A DNA stretch of 19,909 nt from JBBIJR01 sp037445875 (GTDB lineage: Bacteria; CLD3; SB21). Numbering within the stretch: the first letter of the stretch is position 1; every line of letters starts with the position of its first letter. Under the pieces are notes generated by a model. That model was given only the letters and a program-made list of their open reading frames with translations, made no database searches and had not been told where the DNA came from. The DNA lies in contig JBBIJR010000065.1 of assembly GCA_037445875.1 (NCBI GenBank), positions 1 through 19,909 on the forward strand, written 5' to 3'. Shown one piece after another: positions 1-9,100 of this stretch. The position numbers and the translations under genes are program-made.

Positions 1-45
1 ACGCACGGTGGTGTGACAGGTAAAGCGGGCGACCGCCTACCTATG

Positions 46-741
46 TTAATTGTACGGTGGATACTGCAGATAGGGGATTGGGTCTTTGACAGCGGCCTGC
101 TGGAAGCCCCGCAGCCGCAGCGCACAGCTGTCACAAACACCGCAGGCCCTGTCCTCGCGATGATAGCACGACCACGTCAGGTGAAACGGCGCACCCAACT
201 CTACGCCTTTCCGGACGATCTCGTGCTTCTTCATGGCGATGACGGGCGTCACGATCCGAATGTTGGAATCGGGCCTCGTGCCCAGGCGGATCACATCGTT
301 GAAGGAACGAAAGAAGGCCTCGCGGCAGTCGGGGTAGCCGGACGAGTCCTCTTCCACCGCTCCGATGAATAACGCCGTTCCGCCCAATACCTCAGCCCAA
401 CTCACGCCGATGGACAGGATGTGCGCATTCCGAAAGGGAACGTAGGACGGCGGGATATCGCGCCGGGTCAGATCGGCGTGTGCGACCGGAATCCGATCGT
501 CGGTGAGGCTGGACCCGCCGATGGCCTTGAGATGGTCGATGCTCGAGATCAATCGCCGTGACGCAGGCACTCCGTAGAAATCGCAAATATCGAGAAACGC
601 TTTCTCCTCACGACGCTGGGTTTTCTGGCCGTAATTGACGTGCAGCATGGCCAGCTCGTAGTCGCGTGCAGCCACGGCCGCCGTGACGCAACTGTCCATC
701 CCTCCGCTGAGCAGCACCACCGCTATGCGCTTTCCGGACAT
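46..741 (-). CDS. queC: 7-cyano-7-deazaguanine (preQ0) synthase QueC
   Basis: This 231-residue cytoplasmic enzyme converts 7-carboxy-7-deazaguanine to preQ0 using ATP and ammonia, the last step in making the queuosine precursor. The PP-loop ATP-binding motif SGGMDS is at residues 12-17. The family's C-terminal zinc site is complete, with Cys192, Cys200, Cys203 and Cys206 in a C-x7-C-x2-C-x2-C arrangement. The length is normal for QueC and the ATG places the PP-loop at the usual distance from the N-terminus. It is the third gene of a queE-queD-queC operon and starts 12 bp after the queD stop. No queF or tgt lies in the window. Nothing is odd about it, and the assignment is secure. Confidence 0.97.
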   Translation of the reverse strand: MSGKRIAVVLLSGGMDSCVTAAVAARDYELAMLHVNYGQKTQRREEKAFLDICDFYGVPASRRLISSIDHLKAIGGSSLTDDRIPVAHADLTRRDIPPSYVPFRNAHILSIGVSWAEVLGGTALFIGAVEEDSSGYPDCREAFFRSFNDVIRLGTRPDSNIRIVTPVIAMKKHEIVRKGVELGAPFHLTWSCYHREDRACGVCDSCALRLRGFQQAAVKDPIPYLQYPPYN

Positions 742-753
742 GATGGATATCGA

Positions 754-1203
754 TCAGGCTGGACCCAGCGGCAGGGTTGTTTCCGCGTACGTCGTACGCG
801 TCTCACACACGCGAACGCCTATTTCCGTGAGGTTGGAGTGCTCTGGCAAACGACGGCGGATCCGGTCGAGAAAGTAGTGCACAAGGTTTTCAGCCGTCGT
901 AGGAAACTCGACGTATACCACTTTCAGAGGGGATTTCCTGAGAAAATCAAGCATCAACAAATCGTCGGTCGAGCAGAGAAACGCATGGTCGAGTTCATCG
1001 ACGAGCGGCTGCACGAGAGCTTTCAAGTCGCCGTAGTCCAGAACCATGCCTCGCTCGTCAGCCCGCCCGGCGAGCGTTACATGGAGTTCATACGAATGGC
1101 CGTGAACGTTCTGACATCCGGCCGTGTGGTATGGCAGCCGATGCGCCATTTCCCAGTGAAAGGACTTTGCGATGCGAACGGTTTTTGAGGCGGGGGAGGC
1201 CAT
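754..1203 (-). CDS. queD: 6-carboxy-5,6,7,8-tetrahydropterin synthase QueD
   Basis: QueD converts dihydroneopterin triphosphate to 6-carboxytetrahydropterin, the first committed step toward preQ0. The PTPS fold is visible through the zinc histidines (His21 in MAHRLP, His34 and His36 in HGHS), the catalytic Cys30 four residues before the HGH, LDHAF at 71-75 and the late Glu in CETRTT. A longer reading frame reaches back to position 1305, but its extra 34 residues overlap queE and look unlike the family. The ATG at 1203 lies only 2 bp past the queE stop and gives 149 residues, a plausible family length, so I chose it. Translation is probably coupled to queE. Confidence 0.95.
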   Translation of the reverse strand: MASPASKTVRIAKSFHWEMAHRLPYHTAGCQNVHGHSYELHVTLAGRADERGMVLDYGDLKALVQPLVDELDHAFLCSTDDLLMLDFLRKSPLKVVYVEFPTTAENLVHYFLDRIRRRLPEHSNLTEIGVRVCETRTTYAETTLPLGPA

Positions 1204-1205
1204 AA

Positions 1206-1874
1206 TCACACTCCGCGGGTTTCGGGCGACCAGATGAACTTGTGCAGCTGGAGTTGAAAGCGGAGGTTCGGAAGAGAAGCCTGAAGGCGGTCTTCGAGCA
1301 CCCACTCAACCAGCTTCACCGGCTCCAGCTGTCCAAAGACCGGTGAAAGCAGAACGGCCCCGATGCGCTCGTGAAGACGCAGCGCCCTCGCGGTCTTCAC
1401 CGCCCACTGGTAGTCCTCCTTCGTTCCGATGACGAACTTCACCTCGTCCTGGGGAGACAGGATGTCGATGTTACTCAGAAAATTCCTGTGACTCATGCCG
1501 CTGGAGGGACATTTGAGATCCATGATCTTGATGACCCGCGGATCCACATGTGAGACGTCGAGGCTGCCTCCGGTTTCGAGCAAAACGCGATATCCCCGAT
1601 CGCACAACATCCGCATGAAATCGAATACCGGCGCCTGCACCAACGGTTCGCCGCCGGTGATCTCCACGGTCCTGCAGTCGTACGCCTCGATGGCGGCCAG
1701 GATCTCGTCAAAGGTCCGGTCCTCGCCCCCGTAGAAGGCATACTCGGTGTCGCAGTAGGTGCAGCGGAGATTGCAGAACGTGAGACGCACAAACACGCAG
1801 GGACAGCCGGCATAGGACGACTCTCCCTGAATGCTGTAGAAGATCTCGTTGATCTTGAGTGTGCGCACGGACAT
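1206..1874 (-). CDS. queE: 7-carboxy-7-deazaguanine synthase QueE (radical SAM)
   Basis: QueE is a radical-SAM enzyme that ring-contracts 6-carboxytetrahydropterin to 7-carboxy-7-deazaguanine. The N-terminus has the typical NEIFYSIQGES motif at residues 9-19. The cluster-binding CxxxCxxC is Cys34, Cys38 and Cys41, and the SAM-binding GGEP is at 74-77. Its 222 residues are normal for the family. It is the first gene of the que operon on the minus strand, followed 2 bp later by queD. The start codon has little Shine-Dalgarno sequence and sits only a few bases after a good promoter -10 element, so the transcript may be nearly leaderless. The identity is secure; the leaderless reading is inference. 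Confidence 0.96.
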   Translation of the reverse strand: MSVRTLKINEIFYSIQGESSYAGCPCVFVRLTFCNLRCTYCDTEYAFYGGEDRTFDEILAAIEAYDCRTVEITGGEPLVQAPVFDFMRMLCDRGYRVLLETGGSLDVSHVDPRVIKIMDLKCPSSGMSHRNFLSNIDILSPQDEVKFVIGTKEDYQWAVKTARALRLHERIGAVLLSPVFGQLEPVKLVEWVLEDRLQASLPNLRFQLQLHKFIWSPETRGV

Positions 1875-1875
1875 G

Positions 1876-1911
1876 GTCGTCCAATATAGCCAAACTTAAA
1901 CTCTTGGGCAA
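1876..1911 (-). promoter_or_regulatory. Promoter of queEDC
   Basis: Read on the minus strand, there is a -35-like TTGCCC (plus-strand 1906-1911), a 17-bp spacer and a -10-like TATATT (1883-1888). The expected start point, about 1876, is only 1-3 bases before the queE ATG at 1874. It stands back to back with the promoter of the divergent AMMECR1 gene, the two -35 boxes being 6 bp apart. The leader is too short to hold a preQ1 riboswitch. Confidence 0.55.
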
Positions 1912-1917
1912 GGGTGC

Positions 1918-1953
1918 TTGAATACCAGCGAGGCGTTGCGTATATTCAACCAG
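1918..1953 (+). promoter_or_regulatory. Promoter of AMMECR1-domain gene
   Basis: TTGAAT (1918-1923), a 17-bp spacer and TATATT (1941-1946) match a sigma-70-type promoter. The predicted start near 1953 lies between the upstream TTG codon at 1918 and the ATG at 1972, which argues that translation begins at 1972. It is divergent from and adjacent to the queE promoter. Confidence 0.55.
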
Positions 1954-1971
1954 AATCAGGGCGGGGTAGGT

Positions 1972-2538
1972 ATGGAACTGGACGATTCGGACAAGGCCCT
2001 TCTGCTCAGGATTGCGCGTGGTTCCATCGAGGCCGCCATTCGAGGAGAGCGGATTCCCGATTTCCGGATGCAGGGGCCGATGCATGCCGGGCTCGAACGC
2101 GAGGCCGGGGCCTTCGTAACACTGGAGGTCGGAAAGGACCTGCGAGGGTGTGTTGGTTTTATAGAGGGCGTGGGCGCATTGTGGGAGACGGTGAGCCAGG
2201 CTGCCGTGTCGGCCGCTCTGCACGATACGCGGTTCCCTCCGTTGCGGGACGAGGAATTGGCCGCCGTTGAAATCGAGATTTCGGTCCTGTCCCCTCTGCG
2301 GGTGCCCTCCTCGGTCGATGAGATCACGGTCGGCGAGCACGGAATCCTGATACAATGCGGTTTCCATCACGGGCTCCTCCTCCCGCAGGTGGCTGTCGAG
2401 CATCGGTGGGACCGCACGGTGTTTCTCGAGCAAACCTGCGTCAAGGCCGGTCTTCCGAAAGATGCGTGGCGGTGGAAAGACACGGTGTTAAACATATTCA
2501 GTGCCACGATCTTCAACGAATCTTCCGTTCCTCAGTAG
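1972..2538 (+). CDS. AMMECR1-domain protein (AmmeMemoRadiSam system protein A-like)
   Basis: This 188-residue protein is one AMMECR1 domain, found across all domains of life. In bacteria it often occurs with a Memo-like protein and a radical-SAM protein (the AmmeMemoRadiSam set), whose biochemical role is not settled. The hallmark LRGCVG is at residues 57-62. It is followed by the usual stretch with RFPPL and a following EIEISVLSPL strand. No signal peptide is present, so it is cytoplasmic. A TTG at 1918 would add 18 residues but coincides with a predicted -35 box, and the ATG at 1972 gives the standard family N-terminus. The Memo and radical-SAM partners are not in the window. A small exported protein follows after 12 bp. 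Confidence 0.9.
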   Translation: MELDDSDKALLLRIARGSIEAAIRGERIPDFRMQGPMHAGLEREAGAFVTLEVGKDLRGCVGFIEGVGALWETVSQAAVSAALHDTRFPPLRDEELAAVEIEISVLSPLRVPSSVDEITVGEHGILIQCGFHHGLLLPQVAVEHRWDRTVFLEQTCVKAGLPKDAWRWKDTVLNIFSATIFNESSVPQ

Positions 2539-2550
2539 GTCATCGGCAGC

Positions 2551-2955
2551 ATGGGCCCATCGCGTGTCTGGTTGTGGATGTTGGTACTCCTCCCTTTGTC
2601 TGTGCAGGGCCAGCAGAGAGGAAAACTCGATATCTTCTGTCCCGCCCCTGCCGTCTACGGAGGAAGCCGCAGTGAAGTCGAAGTATCCCAGGCGGTGCAA
2701 ACGAAACTGATCTACTTTGCCAAGTGCTACAAGACCCATTTTCAGAGGGGAGCCCCTCCCGTCTTCAAGCTCAGGTTCAGGTTTCAGGCAAAACGTTCGG
2801 GCATGATTACGAACATTCAGTGCATACACGAAGGCACCAAGAACAGGGCATTCATCGACTGTATAGCCGGGATCCTCGCGCAAACATTGCTCAAGCCGGC
2901 TGAGGATGGGCAGGACTGTACGGTCGAGCAGTCGATCATCTTCCGTATCCTCTGA
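2551..2955 (+). CDS. Small exported protein, AgmX/PglI C-terminal-domain-like
   Basis: This 134-residue protein has a hydrophobic signal peptide at about residues 1-21 (cleavage near VQG-QQ). The rest resembles, by eye, the AgmX/PglI C-terminal domain common in gliding, motility and TonB-like proteins. It has an amphipathic helix ending in a Cys-Tyr pair (AKCYK), then a beta strand with alternating residues (LRFRFQ), a turn and strand (GMITNIQ), a helix containing IDCIAGIL and a final strand (QSIIFRIL). The mature part has five cysteines, including two possible disulfide pairs. It starts 12 bp after the AMMECR1 gene and is probably co-transcribed with it. The family match is tentative; that it is a real exported protein is more certain. 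Confidence 0.7.
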   Translation: MGPSRVWLWMLVLLPLSVQGQQRGKLDIFCPAPAVYGGSRSEVEVSQAVQTKLIYFAKCYKTHFQRGAPPVFKLRFRFQAKRSGMITNIQCIHEGTKNRAFIDCIAGILAQTLLKPAEDGQDCTVEQSIIFRIL

Positions 2956-3184
2956 TGGCCAGTAGTCGCAAGGGAGCGACACACCGGACTCGTCGCACCG
3001 TCGCACTCGTGAAACGGATGTCCGCCTTGCAATCTCGAAGTGAGTTCTAAGTATTTCATAAATTACTATTTACACGAATGGAAACGTTGGCATGTAAGTT
3101 GAATGATGTATCTCGGCCGATCTAGCCATATCTATGCGACCGGGACGTTTCATACCAACTGTTACGAGGATAAGGAGGAGGACA
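2956..3184 (+). promoter_or_regulatory. Leader region and candidate promoter of the WD40-caspase gene
   Basis: This gap contains an AT-rich patch (3045-3075) unlike its surroundings. Just after it is a weak promoter candidate, TTTACA (3069-3074), an 18-bp spacer and TGTAAG (3093-3098), giving a leader of about 80 bases. A strong ribosome-binding site, AAGGAGG (3172-3178), precedes the ATG at 3185 and decides that start over the in-frame ATG at 3134. I see no clear terminator after the upstream gene, so read-through is possible. Confidence 0.35.
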
Positions 3185-6100
3185 ATGAAGCAAACAGCAG
3201 TACGTCTGATGTGTGTCTTTGTTCTGATGTGGCTGGGGACGCCGGTTTCTGGCCGTGCCCAGGGGGACGTCATCTTCCAGGACGATTTCTCGGACAACTC
3301 AAACAGTTGGTGGGAGGGCAGCAATCAGGATTATCTGTTCAAGGTCGAGTACGGCGCTTACGTGTTCGACAACTACAGCGACAAGACGTACACGATTGCC
3401 AAGGGCGCCGGCCTGTTGGCTGACGATGCATTTTCCTTCGAGGCGTCGATTCGAAAAGTGAGCGGCATCACCAACAACATCTACGGCGTCGTGTGGGGTT
3501 ACCAGGACGCGGATAATTGTTATGCCTTTGGCCTCAGCGGAGACGGGAGTTACCTGTATGGCAAGTGGGCGGCCGGATCGTGGGTCACGTTGACGGACTG
3601 GACATCATCGTCGTACATCAACAAATTCACGAGCTACGCGGTCACCAACAAGATTCGGGTAGAACGTGTGGGCACCCGCGTCAGTTTTTACATCAATGAC
3701 TATTTTGTGAATTCTGCCGTCTGGGAAGCTCCCAAGGGGAATCAGATCGGCTTTGTGGTGACGAAGCGTCAGCGCGTCGAAATCGACAAGATCGTTGTGA
3801 AGAAGACCGGCGGGAGCGGGATTTACACAGGCGGTTATTCGGGAACGAGCGGATACGGCAGCGGCGGGGGGGGTGGTTCATTCTCGGCCAGTGTCACAAA
3901 AACGCTCTCCTACGATCTGTCCGGCGACTATAATCGCGGCGGCGCCATTACCTCCGACGGGTCGAAGTTCGCCGTGGGTGGTGCGAACGGAGGCCTGAGG
4001 GTCTACCAGACGTCGGACGGCAGCGTATACAAGACACTGTACGGCCACAGCAACTGGGTCAACGGCCTCGCCTTCAGTCCGGATGGGATGAAACTGGCAA
4101 GCGCGAGCAGCGACAAGTCCGTGAAGATATGGGATGTAAACGGCGGATATGCACTAAAAACCTTCTCGGATTTCCAAAGCGATGTCATTGCCGTGGCCTT
4201 CAGTTCCGACGGCAAGTTCGTCGCAGCGGGCGGATTCGACAATTCGATCAAGATCTACGATGTGCAGGGCGGTTATGCCCTTCGAACCCTGACGGGCCAC
4301 AGTGACCACGTCTGGAGCCTGCAGTTCAGTCCCGACGGAAGATATCTGTTGAGCGGCGATGCGAGCGGCACGATCAAAGTCTGGAACGCCGGGACGTGGT
4401 ACGAGGAGAAATCGGCTTTCCAGTCCGGGTGGATCACCAGCATTCGTTTTACCTCGGACGGTCAAAAGGCCGTCACCACAAGCTACGGCAACACGGTTCG
4501 TGTGTGGAGTTTTCCGGGAATGTATGAACTGAAGACGATGAGTCACACGGACAATGTCTGGATGAGCGCCATCAGCCCGGACAACCGGTTCGTGGCCAGC
4601 GGAGGCGCAGACAACGTCATACGGGTATGGGATGTCAACACGGGGAACAGCGTGCAGACGTTGTACGGACACAGCAAGAACGTCGGTGTCGTGCTGTTCG
4701 CGTCCTCAGGTAAGTCGCTCGTCACGGCCAGCGACGACAATACGATCAAGCTGTGGTCCGTGAGCGGAGTCTCGACCGCGAGTCTGTACGGGGGAGCGCT
4801 GGGTGACGACCGCCGATCCGGTACGTTCGAAGGTGGTGCGTTCAATGCGACGCTGAGCAATACGGTCAATTACATGCTGTCGGGGGACTACAATCGCGGC
4901 GGTGCGGTCTCCCCCGATGGACAGAAGTTCGTCGTGGGAGGGGCGAAAGGGGACCTCAAGATCTACCGTACCAGCGACGGCTCGACAGACAAGACGTTGT
5001 ACGGGCACACGAGTTACGTGAACGGTCTCGCGTTCAGCGCGGACGGGACGAAACTCGCGAGCGGTTCCAGCGACAAGTCCATGAAGATCTGGGACGTGAA
5101 TGGCGGCTACGCGCTTCGTACCTTTTCCGATTTTCCCGAGGACGTGATCGCCGTCGCCTTCAGCCCGGACGGCAAGTACGTCGCGGCGGGCGGTTTCGGC
5201 CAGACCCTGCGAATCTACGACGTCTCGGGCGGGTATCTCATCAAGACGCTGTACGGCCACCCCGACAATATCTGGAGCGTCCAGTTTAGTCCGGACGGCA
5301 AGTATCTGATCAGCGGCGATTCGGACGGGAACATCAAGGTGTGGAGCACGAGCACATGGCTGCAGGAGAAAACGGCGTTCCAATCAGGGTGGATCACGAG
5401 CATCCGATTTTCATCCGACGGTACGCGGGCGGTCACAACCAGCTACGGCAATACGGTCAAGGTCTGGAGTTTCCCGGGCATGTATGAACTCAAGTCGTTC
5501 AGTCATACGAGCAACGTCTGGATGGCCTCCATCAGTCCGGACGATAAGTACGTGGCGAGCGGTGGAGCGGACAACGTCGTGCGAGTGTGGGACATAGTCT
5601 CGGGACAGAGCGTGCAGACGTTGTATGGCCATACGAAGAACATTGGAGTGGTCCTTTTTACATCGGACGGTAAGAAGCTGATCACGGCCAGCGACGACAA
5701 CACCATCAAATTGTGGTCCGTGAGCGGTGTGGGTGCCCGGGGATCCGGCACGACGACCACATCTGGAGGTTACTCCGGCGCCGGCAGGACCCTGACGGTG
5801 GCCAGGGACGGGACGGGCCAGTATGCGACCGTCGCGGCCGCCATCGCCGCAGCCGGTTCCGGAGACATTATCCAGGTGAAAAAGGGCACGTATTTCGAGA
5901 ACACGCTCTCCATCACCAAGGAGAACGTCAAACTAACCGGCGAGGACCCGCAGCAGACGATCATCGACGGTTCGGCCAAATACTACATCCTGGAGATCAA
6001 AGCAAACGGCGTGACCGTGAGCGGCCTGACCTTCAAGAACTCTACGGGGTCGGCGGGAGCCGTTCAGATCCGGCAGTCGGACGCAACGTTTACGAACAAC

Positions 6101-9100
6101 ATCGTTCGAGACAATTCGAATTACGGAATCTACATCTGGGGCGGAACCCCGACGATATCCAACTGCACGTTTTATAACAACTGCGGCGGAACATACTCGC
6201 AGGAACAAGACGTCATCGCGATGAATGCGTCATCGGCGATCGTGAAGAACAACGTCATGTATGCGAACAACGGCGGCAGCGCCATCGATAACGAGTACAA
6301 CTCGTTCCCGAGCATATCGTACAACATCATATTCAACAGCGGGCAGGCGTTCAAGCGCTGCTACGGCGGGACCGGCAACCTTTTCCTCGACCCGATGCTG
6401 AGCACGAGCGATTTCACTCTGAGAGTGGGATCGCCCGCCATCGGCAAGGGGGAAGGGGGGGCAACGATGGGCGTCCTTTCGTCGGTCACGTCCGGAGGAA
6501 CCACGTGGACGGGCAGGACGGAGTACTCGGGCGCCGTGGACGCCACATTTTCGAAGAAGCTGGCAGGGCATGCGAACAAGGTCCGTGCGCTCGACATTTC
6601 ACCCGACGGCAAGTACGTCGCTTCGGGTGACGGTTCCGGTACGATCATCCTGTGGGACGCGCTGTCCGGTTCCAAGGTGCGCACACTGAGCGGCCATACG
6701 AGTTGGGTGAACGGCCTCGATTTCAGTCCGGACGGGCAGATGCTCGTGTCCGGCAGCAGCGACAAGACCGTCATCATCTGGGACGTGTCGACGGGTCGCC
6801 AGCTCAAAGTCCTGTCCGGACACACAGACCTCGTCGTCCCGGTACAGTTCAGCCCCAACGGCCGATACGTGGCGAGCGGCAGCTTTGACAACACCGTGAA
6901 GATCTGGGACGTGCAATCCGGCAGTATGCTTCGCACGTTGAGCGGCCACCAGTCCAGCCTCTGGGGAATGGCGTTCAGCACAGACGGCAACCTCCTCGCG
7001 ACGGGTGACACGGGGGATGAGATCATCCTGTGGAACACGACTTCCTGGAGTCAGGTCCGGAAGATGAAGAGCGGCAGCAGCAGCAACTGGGTCGACGGCC
7101 TCGTGTTTTCGACGGATAACAAGAAACTCTTCGCCGGCGGCTACAACAACAACATCGTCGTCTGGGACGTGGCCACCGGCACTCAGCTCAAGACGCTGTA
7201 CGGCCACACGAACCACATCTGGTCCGTGGCTCTGAGTCCCGACGGCAAGGTCCTTGCGACCGTCAGCAGCGACCGGACGGTGAAACTGTGGGATGTCGCG
7301 TCCGGATCACTGATCAAGACGCTCGGTGATGCAACCGACGAAGTCTTCGGTATTGCTTTCAGCACGGACGGAACGAAACTGGCGGCATCGAGCGACGACC
7401 ACTTCGTGTATATGTGGAACACGAAGGGTATCAGCGGCTCACGGGTCGAGTTAACGACGGTGGTGCAGACGCTGCCGCCCTTCCTCGTGGCCAGCGCCAC
7501 GTTCACCGACAACACTGCGGACAATCTCCTTCAGGCAGGCGAGAGCGGCAAGGTCACGCTTACGATCAGGAACACGGGCAAGGGCCCCGCTCTCGGAGTG
7601 AACGCCCGGTTCACCTTGATCGAGGGGTCGCTCGGGCTCTTTGTGGGTAATCCCACTTATTTTGTGGGCGACATCCCGGCCGGACAGGAGAGGACCGTCA
7701 CAACCACAGTGGACGCCTCGGAGGACGTTATCACGCAGAAGGTAAAACTGCGCGTGGAGGGGACGGAAAAAAACGGATTCGGCGCGGACGCCGTGATCCT
7801 GCAATTCAGTACCAAAGCGATGGAACCGCCGTTGCTGGCCGTAAACAAGTACGTGCTCCGCGATGACAACACGGGGCAAAGCCAGGGCAATGGCGACGGC
7901 GTTATCCAGAAGAAAGAGACGATCGAAATGACGGTGTTCGTCGCCAATTCGGGTCTTGGACCGGCCGCGGACGTTAAGTTGTCCCTCAAAAGCACGGACC
8001 CGAACATCGTGATCTCCCAGGGCACCGCAACGGTCGGCGAGGTCAAGCCGGGCGAGATCAAGAAGGGGGTCTTTGTGTTTGCGGTGAGCGGCAATTACAA
8101 CCAGGAGACGCCCAATTTGCCGATCAGCCTGGATATCTCGGAGAAGCGGCCAAAATTCAACAAGCTCGAAAACCTGAATCTGAGCCTGGGCACGGATTAC
8201 AAGAAGGAAGTCGTTGTCGATGTCGTCTCCACCGTCAAGCATGAGGACAAGTCGACACTGCTCAGCCAGGTGCGGGACAAGGTCGCACAGGCCATCAGCG
8301 ACATGAACCTCAAGATCAAGGGCGAGAGCACAATGGCCGACGTCGAACTGCCGGCGCGCGAGAACGTGTACGCCGTCGTCATTGGAATCTCCGATTACAA
8401 GAACAAGGATGTTCCGCCTCTGACGTATGCGGTGAACGACGCATCATCGTTCTATGCCCTGTTGACGAACAACGTGATCGGCGGTGTGCCCAGGGAGAAC
8501 GTCAAGTTGCTGACGGGGCCGGAGGCTACGCTGACCGAGATCAAAGTCTCGCTCGGCTGGCTGGTCAATCAGGGTATGGAAGACGAAGACGCCGTTCTGT
8601 TGTTCTACTACTCCGGCCACGGAGCTCCGGAACAGGACGACCAGGGGAATGTCAAAACGGCGTTCCTGATCCCCTACGACGGGCAACCGAAATTCCTGGC
8701 TGAGACCGGCATCGGATTGGACTATCTGCAGCAGGAAATGGGCAAGGTCAAAGCGAAAAACGTCTTCGTGGCCATGGACGCGTGTTTCACCGGATCGGGC
8801 CGTTCGTTCATGAAAACGGGTGCGCGAGGTATCAACCTGGTTCCGAAGGAGATCATCAAAGAGACGACCGAGGGCCGGATATTTCTGACGGCCGCAGCCA
8901 ACGACCAGTCCGCCTTTGACTATCCGGACCAAAAACACGGTCTGTTCACACACTTCCTCCTGGACGCGTTGACCGGCAGTGGCGACAGCGATCCGGAGAC
9001 CGGGAACAACGACGGCTGGGTCAGCGCCTACGAAGTGTTCAACTTCGTGAAGGAGCGCGTGTCGAAAACTGCCCGCAAGCTCGAGAACGTGAAGCAGGAA

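Noticed and set aside
1875..1920. PreQ1 riboswitch in front of the que operon
   Set aside because: The predicted queE leader is only a few bases, and no preQ1-type pseudoknot sequence is visible in the gap.
2488..3006. Long minus-strand open frame (172 codons) opposite the small exported protein
   Set aside because: It lacks any recognisable motif, while the plus-strand frame has a signal peptide, suitable spacing from the upstream gene and an AgmX/PglI-like pattern.
3099..3134. TTGAAT (3099-3104) with TATCTA (3129-3134) as promoter of the WD40-caspase gene
   Set aside because: The 24-bp spacer is too long for a sigma-70 promoter; the TTTACA/TGTAAG pair just upstream fits better.
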